From positions 1 to 64,000 of the forward strand of contig JAFGPW010000006.1 in the NCBI GenBank assembly GCA_016935985.1: a stretch of 64,000 nucleotides of DNA, read 5' to 3'. Both the position numbers and the translations under genes were made by a program. Source of the DNA: Candidatus Woesearchaeota archaeon. Lineage in GTDB: Archaea; Nanobdellota; Nanobdellia; Woesearchaeales; JAFGPW01. Within the stretch, counting starts at the first letter, position 1; each line of letters opens with the position of its first letter. Shown one piece after another: positions 7,828 to 16,273 of the stretch. Under the pieces are notes generated by a model. It was not told the origin of the DNA. It worked only from the letters and a program-made list of their open reading frames with translations, and ran no database searches.

Positions 7828-9099
7828 TCAGGCGCCCCACTTCATGAGCGCCTTCTTGAGCTCCATGTGGGTCTCGGCATAGGTCTCGGGCCTGACGCGG
7901 TTCAGGTACGCGTCGACCGCCTGCCGGATCGCCTTCGCCCCTGCCCGCGTGCCGTCGGGGTGGCCGTGGCAGCCGCCGCCGAACTGCGCGATGATGTTGG
8001 TGCCGAGGATCGGCAGCATCTTGTGGACATGCCCTGGGTGCAGGCCGCCTGACGCAACAGCGAAGCAGGGCTTGATGTGTCCCCACTCCTGCTCGAGCGC
8101 ATGGCCCTTCTTCCCTGCGGGCTGGATGAGCGCGTCCTCCATCTCGTGCTCGATCTCGGTGACCTCGGCTGCTGTCCCCTCCATCTTGCCGACAACGGTG
8201 CCGATGTGGATCTGGTCGACGCCGACGAGCCGCGCGAGCTTCGCGATCGTGAGCATGGATATGCCGTGGTCCTTGTTGCGCGTGAGCGCGCCGTGCATCG
8301 CGCGATGCGCATGGATGACCTGCGGGACATGCTTCCGGACCGTCTGCAGCGCCGCCCACCCGGCGGTGAGGATGTCGACCATGACATACTCGCCGCCGTG
8401 CTGCTGGACGTACTCGGCGCGCCTGAGCATCTCCTCGGTCTCCGCCGTGATGTTCGGCATGTAGATCTTGCGCTCGCCGGTCTCGTCCTGCGCCCTGTCG
8501 CGCAGCTCGAGCGTCTTCGGGATGCGGTCCTTGAACGTGTTGAACGGCTGGTTGGTCAGGTTCTCGTCGTCTTTCACGATGTCCAGGCCGCCCGCCCAGG
8601 CCTCGTAGGCGACCTGCGCGTGCTGGCTCGCGGAGAGGCCCACCTTCGGCTTGACGATCGTGCCGACGAGCGGTCGCTCTTTCACGTGCAGCAGCTTCCT
8701 GATGCCGGCGATGCCGTACCGCGGGCCCTCGAACCTCCTGAGCACCCTCTTCGGGAAGTGGATGTCCTCGAGCCGCAGGCCGGAAAGGAGCTTCATGCCG
8801 AAGATGTTGCCAGCGATGCTCGAGAGGATCTCGGGGATGCTGTCGAGCTCGAAGAGGTCAGGGTGGTAGGCGATCTCGATGAGGCGGCTCTGATCGTCGA
8901 CTGAGAACACGTGGGGCTTGAGCCGCTCGCTGAGCTCGGGGCTCATGGTGGAGATGGTAGTCCAGGTGCCGATCGAGCTCTCGGCGGCTATCTGCTCGCA
9001 CGCCTGCCGGAAGCCGATGCCGCGCTGGGGGGTCACCCGGTACTTCGCGACGATCTCGTCGGTGCCCGGCCGGTAGCCGGTGTCGATGTACTCGAGCAT
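7828..9099 (-). CDS. rbcL: Ribulose-bisphosphate carboxylase large subunit, form III
   Basis: 423 aa. The active site is complete: TWTT near residue 45, KPK at 150-152, carbamylation Lys176 with DDE in GGLDIVKDDEN, the HAHRAMHGA block (263-271), loop-6 Lys305 in GKMEGT, Ser350 in ASGGLHPG and the phosphate-binding FGGGCHGHPDG. Length and sequence fit archaeal form III, which converts ribulose-1,5-bisphosphate from AMP/nucleoside breakdown plus CO2 to 3-phosphoglycerate. AMP phosphorylase and ribose-1,5-bisphosphate isomerase are not in the window. It starts 7 nt after the acidic protein's stop with a TGAGG ribosome site, so the two are co-transcribed. Confidence 0.95.
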   Translation of the reverse strand: MLEYIDTGYRPGTDEIVAKYRVTPQRGIGFRQACEQIAAESSIGTWTTISTMSPELSERLKPHVFSVDDQSRLIEIAYHPDLFELDSIPEILSSIAGNIFGMKLLSGLRLEDIHFPKRVLRRFEGPRYGIAGIRKLLHVKERPLVGTIVKPKVGLSASQHAQVAYEAWAGGLDIVKDDENLTNQPFNTFKDRIPKTLELRDRAQDETGERKIYMPNITAETEEMLRRAEYVQQHGGEYVMVDILTAGWAALQTVRKHVPQVIHAHRAMHGALTRNKDHGISMLTIAKLARLVGVDQIHIGTVVGKMEGTAAEVTEIEHEMEDALIQPAGKKGHALEQEWGHIKPCFAVASGGLHPGHVHKMLPILGTNIIAQFGGGCHGHPDGTRAGAKAIRQAVDAYLNRVRPETYAETHMELKKALMKWGA

Positions 9100-9106
9100 G
9101 GGCGCC

Positions 9107-10177
9107 TCACTGGCTGCGCTTTCCGTAGTTGAATATCTCGGAGATGTCGGTCATCCTCTTCTCCGCATCGGAGAGCCCTGGCGCCTCGCGCCCATCGGCC
9201 TCATCAGCGTCATCGTCTTCATCCTCATCGGCGGATTCGGCCGGCGGGGGGTCCTCATCGTCCTCACCGCTGTCGACATCCTCATACCTGCTGTCAGCCG
9301 GGCGGCCTGAGCCCTTGATCTCGGCCATCGGCTTGACGTCGTCGTCGAACTCCTCGGGCTCTGCCTTCTCGTCCTCGCCATCCTCGGCGTCCTTCTCTCC
9401 GCCGCTCCCGTCCTCCGCCTCCTCGTCCGCGTCGTCGTCCTCATCGCTCTCGTCCTCAGCCGCCTCATCGGAGTCCTTCTCCTCATCTTCATCGGAATCT
9501 TCGTCCGCGTCCTCATCATCAGCGTCGTCGCTCTCGTCAGCCTCTTCGTCTGCATCGCCTTCGTCATCGCTCTCCTCGTCGTCGGCCTCCTCATCGCCCT
9601 CGTCCTCGCCTTCGTCGTCCGTGTCCTCTTCGGCCTCGACCTCAGGCGTCGAGTCCTCGTCCGCGACCTCCATGAGCTCGCTCACGGTCCTCTCCTCCTT
9701 CGAGACGTCATAGGCAGGGCTGGTCTGGTCGAACTCGGGCTTGGCGGCGAGCTTGGCCTGCAGCGCCTCCTTCTCCGACTCGAGGGTCCTCACCTGGAGC
9801 CCGAGCTTCGCCACCTGTTCCTTGAGCGCGGCGAGCTCCTCGCTCTCCTTCTGTATCGCCGCAGCGTCAGCCGAGATATTGTCCTCGGCGACGGCTTCTG
9901 CCTGCGCGAGGTTGGCGATCTTCTCCTCGGCCTGGCTCGGCCGGTCGACGGCAGGCGGGACGATCCCGGCCGGTGTCTGGGGGAAGGGCGTCGCCCGCGC
10001 CGCCGGCTGGACGCCGCCGGTCTGGGGTGTCCTGACCGTCCCGCCGTCCTTCCCTTCAGGGCCGTAGATCATGGACTCTGCCATCGCGATCGCGTCCGCC
10101 ATGCTGGCGACAAGACCGTTATCCTTGAGCGTCTTCGCGAGGTCATTGACCTTCCTCACCTTAGCAGCGTCTTGCAT
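9107..10177 (-). CDS. Asp/Glu-rich protein co-transcribed with RuBisCO
   Basis: 356 aa. The N-terminal about 45 residues look like a small helical domain (AAKVRKVNDLAKTLKDNG). A Pro/Gln linker and a coiled coil (about 85-145, ELAALKEQVAKLGLQVRTLE) follow, then about 150 residues that are mostly Asp, Glu, Ala and Ser, and a short C-terminal tail ending NYGKRSQ. Start at ATG 10177 follows an AGGTGGT ribosome site; the open frame begins at GTG 10186. Such acidic tracts can be flexible charged scaffolds or partner-binding tails. Function unknown; operon position suggests a link to RuBisCO, but this is inference. Confidence 0.75.
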   Translation of the reverse strand: MQDAAKVRKVNDLAKTLKDNGLVASMADAIAMAESMIYGPEGKDGGTVRTPQTGGVQPAARATPFPQTPAGIVPPAVDRPSQAEEKIANLAQAEAVAEDNISADAAAIQKESEELAALKEQVAKLGLQVRTLESEKEALQAKLAAKPEFDQTSPAYDVSKEERTVSELMEVADEDSTPEVEAEEDTDDEGEDEGDEEADDEESDDEGDADEEADESDDADDEDADEDSDEDEEKDSDEAAEDESDEDDDADEEAEDGSGGEKDAEDGEDEKAEPEEFDDDVKPMAEIKGSGRPADSRYEDVDSGEDDEDPPPAESADEDEDDDADEADGREAPGLSDAEKRMTDISEIFNYGKRSQ

Positions 10178-10228
10178 GGATACCACCTAGAACGTTTGAG
10201 TATGATGGTCCATCCAATCGGTCGCTAC

Positions 10229-10238
10229 TATATAAAAG
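10229..10238 (-). promoter_or_regulatory. TATA box of the acidic protein-RuBisCO operon
   Basis: CTTTTATATA on the minus strand, giving a leader of about 25 nt with an AGGTGGT ribosome site before 10177. It forms a divergent promoter pair with the box at 10271. Confidence 0.65.
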
Positions 10239-10270
10239 TGTCGGATTAAGGGATGATACCATCCACAACG

Positions 10271-10279
10271 TATATATAT
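10271..10279 (+). promoter_or_regulatory. TATA box of the isochorismatase-like gene
   Basis: TATATATAT, 22 nt before the ATG at 10301; rejects the longer open frame from 10253. Confidence 0.65.
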
Positions 10280-10300
10280 CATCGTTGCGCCGATACTGCC

Positions 10301-10900
10301 ATGCTCGATCCCGCGACGACCGCGCTCATCGTGGTCGACATCCAGAACGACTTCTGCCACCCGGACGGGAAGATGGCGAAGGCGGGCCACTCTCTCGGCT
10401 GGCTGCAGGGGACTGTCTCACGGATGCCTGCCTTCATAGGTTCGCTCAGGGCGCGCGGTGTCGCCATCATCTTCCTGCGCTATGTCTACGATCCGGAGAC
10501 CGCGAGCGATTACGGGCGCGAGAAGCTGGAAGCAAGGGGGATCCCCGGGCTCTGCATGAAGGGCAGCTGGGGCTCGGAGATCTATGCGCTCCGGCCAGCC
10601 GACGGGGACACCATCATCGACAAGCACGGCTTTTCAGGGTTCTATCGGACGGGGCTCGATGGGCTGCTGAAGGGAGAAGGCATCGGGGACGTCATCGTCA
10701 TCGGGACCAGCACCCACCTCTGCGTCCAGGCGACGGTCGTCGACGCGTACCAGCGCGGCTACGGCGTATTCCTGGTCGAGGACCTCGTCGCGACGCGGGA
10801 TGGCGAGCGCAGTCTCGCCGAAGCGGCGGCAGAGACGATGCGTCGCCACCTCGCGACCGGCGTCGCGAGCGCAGACGTCCTCTCCCTGTTCAGGAGCTAG
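10301..10900 (+). CDS. Isochorismatase/nicotinamidase-family cysteine hydrolase
   Basis: 199 aa. The Asp-Lys-Cys catalytic triad of the family is visible: Asp in VVDIQNDF (near residue 10), Lys in IIDKHGFSGF, Cys in STHLCVQATVVDA. Nicotinamidase (NAD salvage) is a common activity of this fold, but the substrate is not decided by sequence. The 3' end overlaps the convergent methyltransferase by 11 nt. Confidence 0.88.
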   Translation: MLDPATTALIVVDIQNDFCHPDGKMAKAGHSLGWLQGTVSRMPAFIGSLRARGVAIIFLRYVYDPETASDYGREKLEARGIPGLCMKGSWGSEIYALRPADGDTIIDKHGFSGFYRTGLDGLLKGEGIGDVIVIGTSTHLCVQATVVDAYQRGYGVFLVEDLVATRDGERSLAEAAAETMRRHLATGVASADVLSLFRS

Positions 10901-11372
10901 CGGTGCAGAAGACGATAGCGTCCTTCCGCTCGAGCACGATGTGCGATATGCTGAAGCGCTCGCCGATGGCCGCGACGATCGCGTCGTACTTCTCCGCGCG
11001 CCTGAAGAGCGAGAACGCGAACCTCTGCTTGCCCACGCGCCGGATCTCGTCGAGCCCCGCGCTGACGTCGTCGAAGTGGTGGATCGCCGAGACCGCGATC
11101 ACGACATCGAAGGAGCGGTCCTTGAAGGGCAGCGCCTCGCCGCGCGCGCATACGGCGCGCCCCTCAGCATGCCGTACCATCTCCAGCGACGGGTCGCAGC
11201 CGTACGAGCGGCAAGGGAGGAGACCGAGCGAGAAGCCGGTGCCGCAGCCGACGTCGAGCAGGATATCCGAAGGGCCGAGGCGCAGGTGCTCGGCGATGAT
11301 GCGGAGCTTGTTCTCCTGCTCCTCGCGGTGGAGCGCGTCATACCCAGGCGCGAGCTCGTCGTAGTAAGGCAT
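10890..11372 (-). CDS. Class I SAM-dependent methyltransferase
   Basis: 160 aa, a short but complete Rossmann core. Motif I LLDVGCGTGFSLGL (about 38-51) binds S-adenosylmethionine, ALPFKDRSFDVVIAVSAIHHF is motifs II-III/IV of the UbiE/Methyltransf_11 group, and RVGKQRFAFSLF follows. The substrate is unknown. Only a weak TATA-like ATTTGTAG precedes the ATG. It is convergent with the isochorismatase-like gene, overlapping at the 3' ends. Confidence 0.85.
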   Translation of the reverse strand: MPYYDELAPGYDALHREEQENKLRIIAEHLRLGPSDILLDVGCGTGFSLGLLPCRSYGCDPSLEMVRHAEGRAVCARGEALPFKDRSFDVVIAVSAIHHFDDVSAGLDEIRRVGKQRFAFSLFRRAEKYDAIVAAIGERFSISHIVLERKDAIVFCTASS

Positions 11373-11411
11373 GGCGGTGAGGAATCGGGCAGACTACAAA
11401 TGCTTTTCCCT

Positions 11412-12086
11412 TCATCCCGGCCGGAAATCCACGAGCCGGGTGACCTCCCTGAGCGAGAAGGCGACGCCCACGCTCGGGCCTGCGGCATAGAGCTGGGACG
11501 CGGTATGGTAGCCGGGGATGCCGATGGTGCGCACGCCTGCCCTGTTGCCGGACTCGATGTCGCTCGACATGTCGCCCAGATACGCGGCCTGCGGCTTGGG
11601 GACGTCGTACATGCGGACGATATCCTCGATCGCCCTTCCCTTATCCATGACCGAGCCCTGTATCTGCATGATCCTGCCGGCGATGCCGTACAGGGACGCC
11701 TCTTTCCTGACATTGCGGTCCATATGGCTCGAGACGACGACGACCGGCACGTCCCGCCCATCGAGATAGGCGAGGAACTCGTCGACTTGGGGGAGCTTCT
11801 CCGGCAGCACGCCGTCGTCGACGACGGCGTTGTAGCTCCGCTCGAAGGCGGCATAGAGCTGCTCCAGGGTCGGCACCTTCCGTCCTGCTGCGCTGAGCTC
11901 CCGGGCCGCGAACTGGGCGAAGGAGCCGAGGGTGCTCCCCCACAGGTAATCCCAGCTGACCGGGCGGGCCCCAAGCTCCTCGAGCGCCCTGTTCGCCGCC
12001 TCGAACACCGGCTTCCGGTCGTCAGAGATGACGCCGCTCCAGTCGGACAGCAGCAGCCGTATGACAGGAAGGCCGTCAGGGTCCAT
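11412..12086 (-). CDS. HAD-superfamily hydrolase, phosphoglycolate-phosphatase-like
   Basis: 224 aa. The nucleophile motif reads LLLSDWSGVISD, so the second Asp of DxD is Ser. A cap domain (about 30-105), motif II VVVVSSHM and motif IV YLGDMSSDIESGNRAG with RTIGIPG follow. Phosphatase activity on small phosphoesters is expected, but the DWS motif may lower or change it. The ATG overlaps the stop of the 526-aa gene upstream (ATGA-type), so they are coupled. Confidence 0.8.
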   Translation of the reverse strand: MDPDGLPVIRLLLSDWSGVISDDRKPVFEAANRALEELGARPVSWDYLWGSTLGSFAQFAARELSAAGRKVPTLEQLYAAFERSYNAVVDDGVLPEKLPQVDEFLAYLDGRDVPVVVVSSHMDRNVRKEASLYGIAGRIMQIQGSVMDKGRAIEDIVRMYDVPKPQAAYLGDMSSDIESGNRAGVRTIGIPGYHTASQLYAAGPSVGVAFSLREVTRLVDFRPG

Positions 12087-13666
12087 CAGACGGCCTCTGG
12101 GTGGCGCTTCGCATAGTCGCTCTTCGCCTTGATGAGATAATCGACCGCTGCGTTGATGTCCTCGCCGGGCTGGGGCTTGGCTATGAAATTCCCTTCGTCG
12201 TCGTAGGAACGGGGGATGCGGACGCGCTCACGGACCGCTTCGTCAGCCTGCATCGCGCGGTACAGCCTCCGGTACTTCCCGGTGAAGGGGCTATACCTGC
12301 GCTTCGCCTGCCGCTCCACATAGTCCTCGAGCTTGCGGTTCAGCCGGTCGACCATGCCGTTCTCGTGCTGCCAGTCCGGGATCCTGCGCTCCTCATCCTT
12401 CTCCCGGTTGACCGAGGCGATGTGCAGGTTGAGGCGATAGAGCTCCTCCCCCCACGGGAAGAGACGCCTGAAGGCCTCCTCCTCTGACCCGAACCGCTCG
12501 ACCGCGCGCCTGAATATCAGGCGGTAGAAGTCGCGGTCGCCGTGGTCGTCGACGTCACGGACGAAGAAAGGGTTGCTGTGCTCGCCCATGAAATGCGTCG
12601 GCTTGCCGGTGAGGAGCGTGCCGAACATGTCCGCTGTCGTATAGGATATTGTGACATTGTCCCGTATCGGCAGACGCAGGGTGTCCGCCACCTTCCGGGT
12701 GAGGTAATAGGTGCCGGCGCGGACGAGGAATCTCGCCGCGGTCCATCGGTTGTTCCATATGTTCTTGAGGGGTATCATGCCGAAGACCGAGCCGGCGCCG
12801 AGCTCGCCCGCCTCGCGGTTGATGTACAGCTGCGAGGCCGGGTCCCTGCCGTCCCCGATCGCGAGGTCGCCGATCGCGCCGTCCTCGCCTATCTTTCGCG
12901 CCTTGCGCTCGGCGATCCTCCCGCCGCCGATCTCGAGGATGATGTCCTCGATCGTCCGGCCGCGCAGGTCCCAGAAGTTGCACTCCTTGCCGTGATGGGT
13001 CTCTTTGCCCTTGGGCCTGAAGAGGGTGACGACCGTGCTCAGGAGCGACCGGTCGCGCTCGGTGTCGAACTGGTAGTAGAAGTTCCTGATGAAGAACGGC
13101 GGGTCATGTCTCCAGACCGATTCCTGCACGTTCATGTCCATGATCGCGCCGTAGGGGCCGTCATGCTCCTTCCTGAATCGGATGTTGTCAGTGTCATACG
13201 CGCACGGGCAGTCCATGGCATAGAACCCGACCCAGGTCTCGGGCGGGACGTCGAGCGCGAGATAGCCGGAGATGAGCGTCCTGATCAGCTTCGGATTCTC
13301 GGACTCGAGGACGCCCACGATCCGGTCCTCGCTGGCGCCGAGGAATTTCCGCAGCTCGCGGATGTGCCTGATGCCCTCGTCGGACGCGACGATCGCCTGC
13401 TTGGTGTACCCTGTCTTGTAATAGAAGAAGGCCTGCATGTCGAGGGACGAGAGCTCGCCGAAGACCTTGCTCGTGAACTTGTAGTTGTCGATGAAGTCCT
13501 TGTGCGCCCGAGTGATCTTGGTGCTCACATAGCCGGCGCCGCGGAGGATATAGCCAAGCCGGCGTTTTATCACGTCCATGTCGCGCAGGTTCGGGCTGCG
13601 CCGCTTGTCATGGCTCGCGCCGCCGATGATATGGTCGAGCGATGGCTCAGGTGGTATGGGGCCCAT
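12086..13666 (-). CDS. Large hypothetical protein, 526 aa
   Basis: No family recognised. It is soluble, basic and mixed alpha/beta, with a Cys pair CPC near residue 153, Cys229 in ECNFWDLRG, and a long charged C-terminal helical region. There is no signal peptide or membrane helix. A CTTTATAAAG TATA box at 13691-13700 lies about 26 nt from the ATG. It heads a two-gene operon with the HAD hydrolase, overlapping by one base, so it may act on a phosphorylated or nucleic-acid-linked substrate (speculative). Confidence 0.75.
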   Translation of the reverse strand: MGPIPPEPSLDHIIGGASHDKRRSPNLRDMDVIKRRLGYILRGAGYVSTKITRAHKDFIDNYKFTSKVFGELSSLDMQAFFYYKTGYTKQAIVASDEGIRHIRELRKFLGASEDRIVGVLESENPKLIRTLISGYLALDVPPETWVGFYAMDCPCAYDTDNIRFRKEHDGPYGAIMDMNVQESVWRHDPPFFIRNFYYQFDTERDRSLLSTVVTLFRPKGKETHHGKECNFWDLRGRTIEDIILEIGGGRIAERKARKIGEDGAIGDLAIGDGRDPASQLYINREAGELGAGSVFGMIPLKNIWNNRWTAARFLVRAGTYYLTRKVADTLRLPIRDNVTISYTTADMFGTLLTGKPTHFMGEHSNPFFVRDVDDHGDRDFYRLIFRRAVERFGSEEEAFRRLFPWGEELYRLNLHIASVNREKDEERRIPDWQHENGMVDRLNRKLEDYVERQAKRRYSPFTGKYRRLYRAMQADEAVRERVRIPRSYDDEGNFIAKPQPGEDINAAVDYLIKAKSDYAKRHPEAV

Positions 13667-13733
13667 GGGTAGGGGCGGCCAACCAGCTTCCCTTTATAAA
13701 GATTTCGGAATATGTCACTGAGGAGTGGTTCCG

Positions 13734-14810
13734 TCAATACTCGAGCCTCGTCCCATCCACCTCTATCTTCGGGTCCCTGAAGACGTGGTCGAGGTGGACG
13801 ATCGAGTAGATGTCGCCGCCGAACCAGGCGTTGCTGCCGTTCGCGATATGCGCCGTCCCGAGCGTCTTCTCGTTGATCACCGTCGGCCCGCAGATCGAGG
13901 CGTTCGGGTTGATGCCGATGCCGAGCTCGCCGATGCGCCGTATGCTGTGGGGATACTTCGCGATCTTCGCCGCGTTCTGGAGCGTGCGCTCGAGCAGCTG
14001 CCCGTTCTCGGAACGGTCGATGTCGCAGAGGATGCCGCGCCTGACCTTGAAGGCCACCGGCTCTCCGAGGAGCACGGTGTTCTTCTCGGTCCTTATCGAT
14101 CCGTCGATGACGACCGTCCCCTCCGCCCCCCGTCCGTTCGGCGGGATATAGACCTCGCCAGCCGGGATGTTCCCGCCGATCGAGCCCGAATCCTTGGTGA
14201 AGTTGCCGGAGTTGAGCACTGCTGACATCCCCCTTATGTCGATAATGAGGTCGGTTCCCCGGTCGGTCCAGATATGGACCTCTTTCCCCGCGTCGAGCTG
14301 CTCCTTGATCCGGAGCGCGCAGGCGTGCATCTTTCGGTAGTCGACGTCGAGAGAGCGCAGCAGGTGGGGGAATTGGCTGTTCCTGAAATGGGTGAGGCCT
14401 GGGGTCGAGATGAAGCGGTGCTTCCGCCGCTTGACGAATCCCCTGAAGCTCTTGGAGAGCCCCTCGAGCTTTCCGAGCTTGCCGGAGAGGCAGACGACGA
14501 TGAGGGATCCTCCAGGGAGCGTGTCAAGGGAATCGACGACAGCAGGGTTCGCCGGCCCGATGCCGAACTGGCGGGGGAGCTCTGCCGCGAGACGGGGCTC
14601 GAGCCCGAGCTCGCGCGCGGCATAGAAATATCCGTACGCGATGAGCAGCGGCACGCGGCGGGTCTCATAGCCGATGTCGGTCACGATGAGGAAATCGCGG
14701 TCGATCTCGCCGACGCATTCGTCGAGGATGCGCCTGAAGGTCGGCACGATGCCCTCTACATGATGCATGAGGTTCTCTTGTCCGAGAAGATTGAAGATGT
14801 CCTCGCCCAT
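13734..14810 (-). CDS. M29-family aminopeptidase (aminopeptidase T-like)
   Basis: 358 aa. The C-terminal half carries the M29 metal site: IPAGEVYIPP, ELGIGINPNA, EKTLGTAHIANGSN and SIVHLDHVF. These metalloenzymes remove N-terminal amino acids with two bound metal ions, so a cytosolic peptide-recycling role is likely. The open frame starts at a TTG (14825); the ATG at 14810 is preferred, lying 29 nt from the TATA box at 14839-14846. N-terminal residues 1-150 form the family's non-catalytic domain. Confidence 0.88.
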   Translation of the reverse strand: MGEDIFNLLGQENLMHHVEGIVPTFRRILDECVGEIDRDFLIVTDIGYETRRVPLLIAYGYFYAARELGLEPRLAAELPRQFGIGPANPAVVDSLDTLPGGSLIVVCLSGKLGKLEGLSKSFRGFVKRRKHRFISTPGLTHFRNSQFPHLLRSLDVDYRKMHACALRIKEQLDAGKEVHIWTDRGTDLIIDIRGMSAVLNSGNFTKDSGSIGGNIPAGEVYIPPNGRGAEGTVVIDGSIRTEKNTVLLGEPVAFKVRRGILCDIDRSENGQLLERTLQNAAKIAKYPHSIRRIGELGIGINPNASICGPTVINEKTLGTAHIANGSNAWFGGDIYSIVHLDHVFRDPKIEVDGTRLEY

Positions 14811-14915
14811 TCTGTCAACGAACAACCATATTAGGCATTATTTATACTAATATATGAAAATGTATATTAACGTACGATTATTGGGACTAACTAATATTTA
14901 AATGTTTTGGTGTAA

Positions 14916-14923
14916 CTTTATAT
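14916..14923 (+). promoter_or_regulatory. TATA box for the 91-aa hypothetical gene
   Basis: CTTTATAT, 24 nt before ATG 14947. Confidence 0.55.
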
Positions 14924-14946
14924 TTCACCTCCCTATCACCCTCCGT

Positions 14947-15222
14947 ATGGATAATGTGGAAGAAGCGTTCATCCGCTCCCTTGCTGAGGACCTCGTCTAC
15001 ATCTCGCAAGGGAACCCTATATACAGGGGGTTCTCGGCAGACGTCAGCTCTCCGCGTGTCAATGCGACCTTCGAAGCGTTCGAGGGCTTGCCCGCAGACC
15101 ACCCCTTGAAGAAGGAATTCGACCCAGTTGCAGTGAAGAAGGGATATATGGTCCTCAAAGGGATCGGCGTCCACGATGCATGGACGTGCGATCAGCTGAA
15201 GCTCCATCTCTATCTGCCGTGA
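14947..15222 (+). CDS. Small hypothetical soluble protein, 91 aa
   Basis: Begins MDNVEEAFIRSLAEDLVYIS; mixed alpha/beta with no membrane segment and a single Cys near the end (DAWTCDQLKL). The upstream part of the open frame (from 14902) contains the promoter and is excluded. The reverse strand is also open here but lacks a plausible promoter. No family recognised. Confidence 0.6.
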   Translation: MDNVEEAFIRSLAEDLVYISQGNPIYRGFSADVSSPRVNATFEAFEGLPADHPLKKEFDPVAVKKGYMVLKGIGVHDAWTCDQLKLHLYLP

Positions 15223-15258
15223 AGCGACTCTTTTCCCCTTTTTTTAGTGACGACGAAA

Positions 15259-15267
15259 CTTTTTATA
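15259..15267 (+). promoter_or_regulatory. TATA box of corA
   Basis: CTTTTTATA, 24 nt before ATG 15291; excludes the open frame starting at 15180. Confidence 0.7.
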
Positions 15268-15290
15268 CGGACGACTGCAGGAGTGATGGT

Positions 15291-16238
15291 ATGATCCGGG
15301 TCTGGCAGACGCGGCAGGGGAAGCTCGAGATATCAGGCCTCGACGGCATCAGGAAGGGGAACACGCTCGTCTGGATCGACGCCAACCGGCCGTCGGCCCA
15401 GGAGATGCGCCGGCTCGCCATCCTCGCCGGCGTCCCGACGGATGAGATCCGCCATGTGGTCGACGACGAGGAGCGGCCGCGGGCGATGGACGTCGACGAG
15501 GCGGCGGAGATCATCGTCCGCGTGCCGTACAAGAGCGATGCCGGCATCATCACCACCTCGGTCGCGGTCATGGTCAGGAAGAACATCGTGATGACGCTGC
15601 GCAACACCCCGGTCGTCGCGATCAGCAGGATCGAGGAGTATCCTCCTGACAAGAAGCTCCAGCTGATGGCAAACGACCACACCTACTTCCTCTACCGCTT
15701 CCTGCAGGAGGTGATGGCCGACTACTTCCAGGTCACCGAGCGGCTGGAGGAGGAGGTCGATCTCGTCGAGGACCGCGTGATACGCTCGGTCTCGCGCGAG
15801 CTCCTCGTCGCGATGTTCCAGGTGAAGAAGACGCTCATCTACTTCCAGCGCGCGCTCACCGGGAACCGGGACGTGATACTCTCGATCGAGACCGGGCTCG
15901 TCAAGAACATGGGGGCGAAGCACAACCGCTACCTGCGCTACGTCTACAACGACACCGCCCAGCTCATCGACTCGATCACCACCTACCGCGACATCCTCAC
16001 CGGCACGCTCGACCTCTACCTCTCATCCGTCTCGAACAGCCTGAACAACATCATGAAGAAGCTCACCGTGTACGCTTCCTTCGTCCTCGTGCCGACCCTG
16101 ATCGCGGGCATCTACGGCATGAACTTCAAGGCCTTCCCCGAACTCGGGTGGAAGTACGGGCTCCTGTTCTCCTACGGCATCATGATAGCCTCTGTCGTCT
16201 CGCTCTACATCTTCTTCAAGCGCAAGAACTACATCTGA
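15291..16238 (+). CDS. corA: CorA-family Mg2+/Co2+ transporter
   Basis: 315 aa. N-terminal cytoplasmic alpha/beta domain, long helical stalk, then two C-terminal membrane helices with the signature YGMNF at the end of the first (Gly276 onward) and a final basic KRKNYI tail. CorA forms pentameric channels for divalent cations. A GAGTGATGGT segment precedes the ATG, and TATA spacing supports it. Confidence 0.93.
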   Translation: MIRVWQTRQGKLEISGLDGIRKGNTLVWIDANRPSAQEMRRLAILAGVPTDEIRHVVDDEERPRAMDVDEAAEIIVRVPYKSDAGIITTSVAVMVRKNIVMTLRNTPVVAISRIEEYPPDKKLQLMANDHTYFLYRFLQEVMADYFQVTERLEEEVDLVEDRVIRSVSRELLVAMFQVKKTLIYFQRALTGNRDVILSIETGLVKNMGAKHNRYLRYVYNDTAQLIDSITTYRDILTGTLDLYLSSVSNSLNNIMKKLTVYASFVLVPTLIAGIYGMNFKAFPELGWKYGLLFSYGIMIASVVSLYIFFKRKNYI

Positions 16239-16273
16239 AGACCTTCACCTAATCGGCTTCTGACCGGCCCCGT

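Noticed and set aside
9129..9713. Ser-rich ORF antisense to the acidic gene (194 aa)
   Set aside because: It is the mirror of GAC/GAG codons on the other strand; no promoter.
14887..15207. Minus-strand 106-aa ORF opposite the 91-aa gene
   Set aside because: The plus-strand frame has a TATA box at 24 nt; the minus frame has none.
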